The notes below the pieces were generated by a model. The model was not told where the DNA came from, searched no databases, and saw only the letters and a program-made list of their open reading frames with translations. From Phallus indusiatus (lineage: Eukaryota > Basidiomycota > Agaricomycetes > Phallales > Phallaceae), in assembly GCA_027605045.1 (NCBI GenBank), contig JAQFWX010000139.1, positions 1 through 64,000 on the forward strand: 64,000 nt of DNA, given 5' to 3'. Positions 58,400 through 64,000 of the stretch are shown here, piece after piece; the first letter of the stretch is position 1; each line of letters begins with the position of its first letter. The translations under genes were made by a program, and so were the position numbers.

Positions 58400-59020
58400 A
58401 TGCCTCAATTCAAACTACCACAAACTCCCGTCAAACAGAAGTCAAGGAATATGTTGCACAGGAAACAAACAATTGGCACCAGCTTCGACATAGAAGATCA
58501 TCCTTGCGATATTTCTCCGACTTTGAAAACGAAAAAGGGAAGAGCATCGTTGGGGTAAGTTGATTTCGCACAGTCAAGCTGACCGACCAGTAACGCTATA
58601 TGTTACCGTCTTATCTATAGCTCTGGATGTCTTGTATTGGATCCGAAGACGATAGTAGCTAGTCCTCTCATGACTAAGCGTCGTGATAGTAGGAAATTGG
58701 AGTTAAACCCTGACTCTGATGAAGAAATAGGGCCTTTTGCAAGTAGCGATCTCTTTGCCAACGATGGTAATCCAGGCTCGGCCATCAAAGGCACTAGCGA
58801 CCTTTCATCAAGCCTCGACGAGTTTTTCGAGCCCGTGCCATTCCTTTCTCAAATCGCTCAATCAAAAGGGGAAAAGAAGGACGAAAAGGCATCTACATCT
58901 GCATCTGCGGCTCTCTTTGGAGTAGACTTCAACAGCCCTGCTGTCTCCCCTTCGAAACTCGTGAATCCTGCTGAACGATTTGTCATTATCGTTGATTCAC
59001 CTCTCGCGGCGAAAAAATGA
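58400..59020 (+). CDS. Small Ser/Lys-rich protein, function unknown
   Basis: Exons 58400-58554 and 58621-59020 give 184 residues: MPQFKLPQTPVKQKSRNMLH, then GSGCLVLDPKTIVASPLMTK and RRDSRKLELNPDSDEE, ending ERFVIIVDSPLAAKK. It is basic at the start, acidic in the middle, with many SP/TP sites that could be phosphorylated by cyclin-dependent kinase, and no membrane or signal segment. I see no domain. The intron joins in phase 2 with good signals, which supports it as a real gene. Probably nuclear, by composition only. Confidence 0.6.
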
Positions 59021-59426
59021 GAGAACAACCCGTGTTAATTGATAAATACTATATTTTCTGTATGGCATTAGCGTTTTGATGTATATGAGTGTATATACGG
59101 CATGATATGACTTAAATCAATTGGTTCTATTGTTTATTTGTCAGAATGAGTGAAAATCTAATTATTATTTTACCAAGGACCACCGTTTCATGGACTACTT
59201 CCGAATGGACACATGAACCTTGGACTTGGGACTCTGGTGCATGGACACTCTGCGCGCTTCTCTCGCGTCTTCCACCGCATGCGACCATTTTTTGTCAAAA
59301 CCACTATTTGAGGCTACCAAATCACATTCTCCTCTCTCCCTTCTGTCACATCCTGGTCTACAATTCTGACTCATCGTCAACAGTAATTTCGCCATTTCGC
59401 AACAGTAACCTATCCTCAAATTACAA
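59021..59426. other. Intergenic, no gene recognised
   Basis: About 400 bp upstream of the second NFKBIL1-like gene. A 94-codon frame at 59146 is read as chance. Confidence 0.45.
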
Positions 59427-61365
59427 ATGACATTACCCGAAGAACCTCTATTTCCTTTCGTCGCTGGAACTCTTCCAGGAGTAATAGACACTTCTCAGAG
59501 AGACCGATTACTCAAATCACCCTCAACTGTACTCTGTTTCGCGACTTATGACGCGTTGACAGCCAATTCAGGCTGGACAGGGGGTGATCAAACCACTTCT
59601 ACGCATAGACCTTCATCGTTAGATAGCAAACGAATCGTGATTGAAACGAATGTGAATACTGGCGTTTGCACGTGGAGATTCGTTCCACGAGCCCGTTCAG
59701 ATCCGGGCTTAGTAGACGAGGGTACATGGCCTAGGCTAGTTCAACTATGCGGGTATGTATTTATATCTATATCACAATGCTGTCTTCTTCTAACGTTTTT
59801 TCTAAATCCTTGCAGTCGCGTTGTACGTATGACAGAAGATCAGTGGGACATACATAAACTTGACCCGGAATACGAATGCATCGTTCGCACTCCTCCAGCC
59901 ATTACTTCCATCAATCGACGTTTACCTGCAGCTGACCTTGATCAAGATATACCTCCCCTTTCCGCTCACAATACCGTCCCTGAGACACCAGAGAAAACTG
60001 TCAAAATGGAAGGGACAACCCCTACACCAAAATCTCGCGGACAGGCACAGGGAGCACCCAACCCAGACGACGATCCTGTATTTCTTGGAACAAGAATGCC
60101 TGGTCAAAGCTTTCGTAGTCCGAATCATATGTCTGTGGATGGTGATGCATCTTCTTCCAGCTTTTTCAACCAATCGACGCCTAAAGATCCGGGAAATAAA
60201 CGACCCAGGACATGGCAGAAAGAGAAATCGCCGGCCCCTGGTATGTCTTTATCCTGTTTTTTACAGATGGGGTTTCTAACGCATCCCCCCAGCTCAGGAG
60301 AGGATCTACATAGACTTGCAATCAACTTCAGAAGATTCCGATGCTGATATGGAAAGAACAAAGAGAACAAGATTCCAAGATCCCTTCACCGCTCGACGAG
60401 AATTATATCAAAAAAAGGTTGGAAGAGAGAGAAAACGCAAAGCTGAACTCGATGCAAGGCTCAGAGCTCGGCGGGACATTTTACAGAATGCGTTCTGGGA
60501 CGAACTTGGAGTCCCACCTGAACTTAGAGATTCTACCGTTTTCAGCGACCCAGCTGATCCTTCCAGTGAACCGAGGGATCCTCTCAGCGACACAGCTGAC
60601 CCTATCAATGACCCAGCTGATCCCGAACCGGAAGGTGAAGAGAAGCCTATTCCATCTACTTCGAAAGCCACATCAGAAGAACCTAGTGAAGATGAAGAAG
60701 CTATCAGACAGGCCAAAATTGAAGAATCGAGACGCAAGCTAGCTGAGCTGGAGAAAGATAAGCCGTTTTGGGAGGAAGAAGCTCGTCGTCGCAAAGAGCA
60801 AGAATTACGCGCAGAAGAAGAAAAGAAGCAGCAGAAAATCAGACGAGAAGAAGAAGAGCGCAAACGGGCTGCTTATCGACGTTATATAGAGCAATATCAG
60901 CTTGAACGACAGTCGCATGAGCAAGAGATGAGGAAACAAAGAAAAGGCACTCAGATGGTAGTTACCTCACACATTAAAGGAGGTCTGCGATGGTCTGCGA
61001 GATCTGCTTTGGAAAGATATACTCAAGCCGCTATTCAATTCGATTCTGCTCAGTATAACGCATCAAATCCTTTACTATTCCAATCTATTCCTTGGCCTAT
61101 GCTCTCTCCCACATTTACAATCAACGATATTCAGTGGACCGCTGTGGAGAAGTTTTTCAAGACAGTAGAAGGGTACCTACCCCGGAAGGACTTTCAAGAG
61201 TTGGTAGAGAAAAGTCATAAGAGGTTTCACCCGGACAGATGGAGGAGTAGACGGATTCTGACGTCGGTACAGGATGATTTGGAAAGAGACTTACTAGAAG
61301 TCGCCGGAAGTACTGTAGCGCAAGCTCTTACTCCGCTTTGGAAGAAGGTTACGGGAAGAGAATAA
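59427..61365 (+). CDS. NFKBIL1-like C-terminal domain protein, long form
   Basis: Exons 59427-59752, 59816-60240 and 60293-61365 give 607 residues in phase. The N-terminal domain (residues 1-150: LPEEPLFPFVAGTLPGVIDT, VCTWRFVPRARSDP, LCGRVVRMTEDQWDIHKL) looks folded but is unknown to me. A Pro/Ser/Thr linker follows, then ERTKRTRFQDPFTARRELYQ, an acidic DPADP repeat (about 400-435), a long Glu/Lys/Arg coiled coil, and the C-terminal module LLFQSIPWPMLSP...EKSHKRFHPDRWRSRRI and DLLEVAGSTVAQALTPLW. That module matches the smaller gene at 6138-6956 in order and key residues (IPWP, then RxHxDRxxxR, then a closing helix), as in animal NFKBIL1. Function unknown. A nuclear role is a guess. Confidence 0.75.
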
Positions 61366-61518
61366 ACTAATAACAAGCCAGACCCATATATAAACCAGCA
61401 TTGTAAAATAACACAAGACAAAATGACTAATACAGCCCAATCCAGTGAGATATACAAACAATCGAAAGCAGTGGCATAGAATACAGCAAGAGAAAAAATA
61501 ACGATAACCCGATAGCAA

Positions 61519-62973
61519 TCATTGATAGACATTCAAAGAGGCGAAATCCCAGTAAGCGTCAGTAAACGCCGAAGGATTCTCATTAACGAAAGCTAAACAA
61601 AGGAGCGAGTAATCAGAAAATGGAGCAACTTGAGAAAGAAAAGGTATGGATGGTTACGCACTGACACAGTCACTTCCACATCCCTGGGAAGTGAAAACAG
61701 CGCCAGCCCAATCACCGCCTGATGTGAGAAAGCCGGGTCAGAAAAAAAAGGTACAATGATGAATAATCATAAGGAGCTTACAGAGAGTCAGGTTGATAAC
61801 GATGTTGTTAGGTCCAAAGTGTGAAGCCAAGTCGCAATCAGTATCTGGGAAATTGGCGAACGGTGTCCCCCAGTTTGAAGTGTTGATAGTTGAAGCACCA
61901 TTCTTAACATCAGAAGGGACGGTGTTGTCGTTTCGTGCCCAGAACCAGACATTGATGTAACCATTGGTGCGCTCCATTGCGTACCAGCCTCCCCCTACAT
62001 TGTTGAATCCAGAGGCGAAACTGTTAGCCTTGTTACACTGCACGCCGCATCCAGCATTGCCGTTATCTGCAGCATTACAATCTGTTCCAACGGTTTTCCT
62101 TAACACATCTTGAGAATCTTCATTCTTCTAGACTCTGTTAAAAATAATACATACCCTGTTTGGGTGGTACTGCTAGGCATTGTGCAACCCGACGATGTGT
62201 GAAGAGTAGCTTGATTAGGTGCGATTCCGTTGACACCTTCTATGATATCAACCTTGTAGATAATTTTAGCATTGAAGAACCGGATGCAATACACGGGAAT
62301 ACTACCTCTCCCTGTGTTAACGGGTTAAGTTAGGGGACCAAAAGGAATTCGTAAGAACCACTTACGCCGTCAGGCCAATTAGCACCCACTTCCCATGCGG
62401 CTGGCCAAGTGCTATACCAAAATTAACTAAGATCGCAAATAATTTCGGAACGTCATATCAGGCTTACGAGCAACCATCCGGCATATGTCTAATATTCATT
62501 CTGAAGGACACGGGGTAAGCTAATACCAAGAGTTGCATCATAATAAAGGTGACTTACACAACGACATGCGTGCTATATTGAGCGTTACTCTGAATGCGAA
62601 CAGAGTTTCTACCCGGTCCCGATGCACTAAGCACGGTGGTGTCATCAGCTCGCATTATGAACGTATTACCATTGGCATAGGTAAGGTTCAAAGACAACGC
62701 TTCCGACTGTGAAACGTAACTACGACCAAACTTTAGCAAAATAAAATCGTGATAAAAGTGTTTGTTACTTTACACGACCATGCGTTGGATCCTGCAATAC
62801 GACAAATTAGTGAATTAAAGCTTGAACAAGTGGTAAAACCATACGGCAATAGCTTGGTGCGAGAAGGCGGAGAGAAAGCCAGTACCAACAACGTTGTCGG
62901 TCAAGCTGTATTGAGCTCCTTGAACAATTGTAACGAAAACAGAGGAAAGGATTGCGTTTAGAAGATGTACCAT
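61519..62973 (-). CDS. GH16 endo-beta-glucanase (laminarinase type), secreted
   Basis: Multi-exon gene of about 330 residues. The start MVHLLNAILSSVFVTIVQGA (62845-62973) is a signal peptide, then QYSLTDNVVGTGFLSAFSHQ and DPTHGRV. The GH16 body shows TFIMRADDTTVLSASGPGRN, RHMPDGCSTWPAAWEVGANW, the active site GE|VDIIEGVN (ExDxxE, two catalytic Glu), ATLHTSSGCTM, GVQCNKANSFASGF, WYAMERTNGYINVWFWARND and INLTLCGDWAGAVF, ending AFTDAYWDFASLNVYQ. Close relatives in white-rot fungi cleave beta-1,3/1,6-glucans outside the cell or in the wall. The codons for the Gly-Glu before VDIIEG lie on a 6-nt microexon (62306-62311). A TATTTAAAG lies about 55 bp upstream of the ATG. Confidence 0.93.
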
Positions 62974-64000
62974 GTCTCTGAAATGAAGGGTGGAACTGAA
63001 GTAATGAACATCAGCCTGCAAAGGCCTTTAAATATGCTGCTACGGCGATGTCCACTTGGGAAATGGTGTTCGAGATTTTTTTTTCTTCTCATTACACCCT
63101 GAATCTCATGCAAACGGTCGAGACAAACCAGCGAATCACCGACGCGCATGTGTCTCCCTTTTTCTCGTTTTGTTGTCCTAATTTTCGGATAAAAATTGCG
63201 GCCTGGATGTGTGGGAAGGGAAAGTTATTTTTGAGGTACAAGGTTGCTTTTTTTTTTCAAAAATAGGATAAAATGGATGGCAAATTTAATCCAGAATACG
63301 AGAGTCTTGTCGAGCAACCCTGACAATAGATATGGCGCTGTATTTTCCAATTCGATCTGCCGTCTTTCCATAATTAATGATAGTTGAATGCAAATATATG
63401 CTGTGGTGGAGAGCGTGATGAATATAAGCAGATATTGCTTCCAAGACCTGCAGTGTAGGTGGGCGTTTGAATGGTGCGTGGTTCGGGATGTATCCCCGAG
63501 TTATCTTCTCGGCGGTTCCGCCAAATCGAGAAGTTAAAAAGGAGACGTTATGATTGGTATAGTGAATAAGCACTATGACCGACCTAGAGATCATGGGACT
63601 TGCACCGTGATAATAGGGAATATTGAGCTGCAAATCGTTTTGAACAAGATAGGAAACAAGTTCTGATATTGATATGTTCCTATAGGTACCACAAGAGAAA
63701 ATTTGGTGTTAGCCCACGTGGAAAAGACCAAAAGATCAGTGGCGGTCGACCCTTTTATGGAGCGTTGGAGCAAACGTTAGGGGGGGTGATCCCGTTGGAC
63801 GCTAAACATTGTACCGATGAAGACCTCGTATTGGTCAGAAACGTTGAGAGTACAACCTGGATTACCCCTAGAGGACAGCCGCGGACAAGCTTTGGACGAC
63901 ACGTAGCGTCGAGAACCCCATCATGAGAGACCTTGCAACAAACAACAAAAAGGGCCTGTTCGATTCAGTGACGACTAAGAGAAAAACAAACATAGGACTG
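62974..64000. other. Right edge, no gene confidently recognised
   Basis: Contains a plus frame of 85 codons (63669-63926, MICSYRYHKRKFGVSPRGKD) and a minus frame of 115 codons (63286-63633). Neither resembles a family, and no splice partner is evident. Either could belong to a gene beyond the edge. Confidence 0.35.

Noticed and set aside
63286..63926. Minus 115-codon and plus 85-codon ORFs at the right edge.
   Set aside because: No recognised motif and no splice partner, and the two lie close together on opposite strands without support for either.

Overview
The window reads as nuclear DNA of a filamentous basidiomycete, most probably an Agaricomycete. Genes are split by many 50-60 nt GT-AG introns, promoters are CT-rich, both strands are used evenly, and the protein families are typical of mushrooms (FAM72-like, P5B ATPase, GH16 laminarinase-type enzyme, NFKBIL1-like proteins, NIPA, TMEM205-like). 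I worked from translations and splice signals only. Exon joins described as checked were tested for frame continuity by hand.

Layout. 1-891 (-): 5' part of a CLASP-type microtubule protein with an apparent 1-nt frameshift. 2866-4053 (-): phytanoyl-CoA dioxygenase family. 4624-5441 (-): Rrp17/NOL12 nucleolar protein. 6138-6956 (-): NFKBIL1-like protein. 7155-7830: Tc1/mariner-type MITE. 9298-10689 (-): five-unit polyubiquitin. 11652-12932 (+): FAM72-like protein. 14249-15820 (+): ribonucleotide reductase small subunit. 16162-17154 (+): Bos1/membrin SNARE. 17323-22682 (+): P5B ATPase (Ypk9/ATP13A2). 23029-24495 (+): mucin-like membrane glycoprotein. 25611-27969 (-): Na+/H+ antiporter, with a relic of a tandem copy downstream. 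28-33 kb: gene-poor. 33327-38182 (+): 1529-residue low-complexity protein. 38672-39902 (-): metallo-beta-lactamase-fold hydrolase. 40135-41975 (+): CDF metal transporter. 42320-44314: 5'-truncated LINE with a 17-bp target duplication, apparently inside the intron of a tiny membrane-protein gene. 44741-46492 (-): F-box protein. 46952-48416 (-) and 48762-51279 (+): divergent TauD-type dioxygenase and MFS transporter. 51494-51968: pogo-type MITE. 52299-53663 (+): Cys-rich type I membrane protein. 53906-54908 (+): unknown protein. 55310-57112 (-): NIPA-type Mg2+ transporter. 57308-58006 (+): TMEM205-like protein. 58400-59020 (+): unknown. 59427-61365 (+): second NFKBIL1-like protein. 61519-62973 (-): GH16 glycosidase with a 6-nt microexon carrying a catalytic Glu.

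Most genes are housekeeping (cytoskeleton, ubiquitin, dNTP synthesis, ER-Golgi traffic, ion and polyamine transport). The one clear functional pairing is the divergent dioxygenase/transporter pair. I see no dedicated defence, toxin or secondary-metabolite cluster. The strongest unusual points are the catalytic microexon, the LINE inside an intron, two structural-only MITEs, the antiporter relic, and the repeated intron positions in polyubiquitin and in the mucin-like protein.
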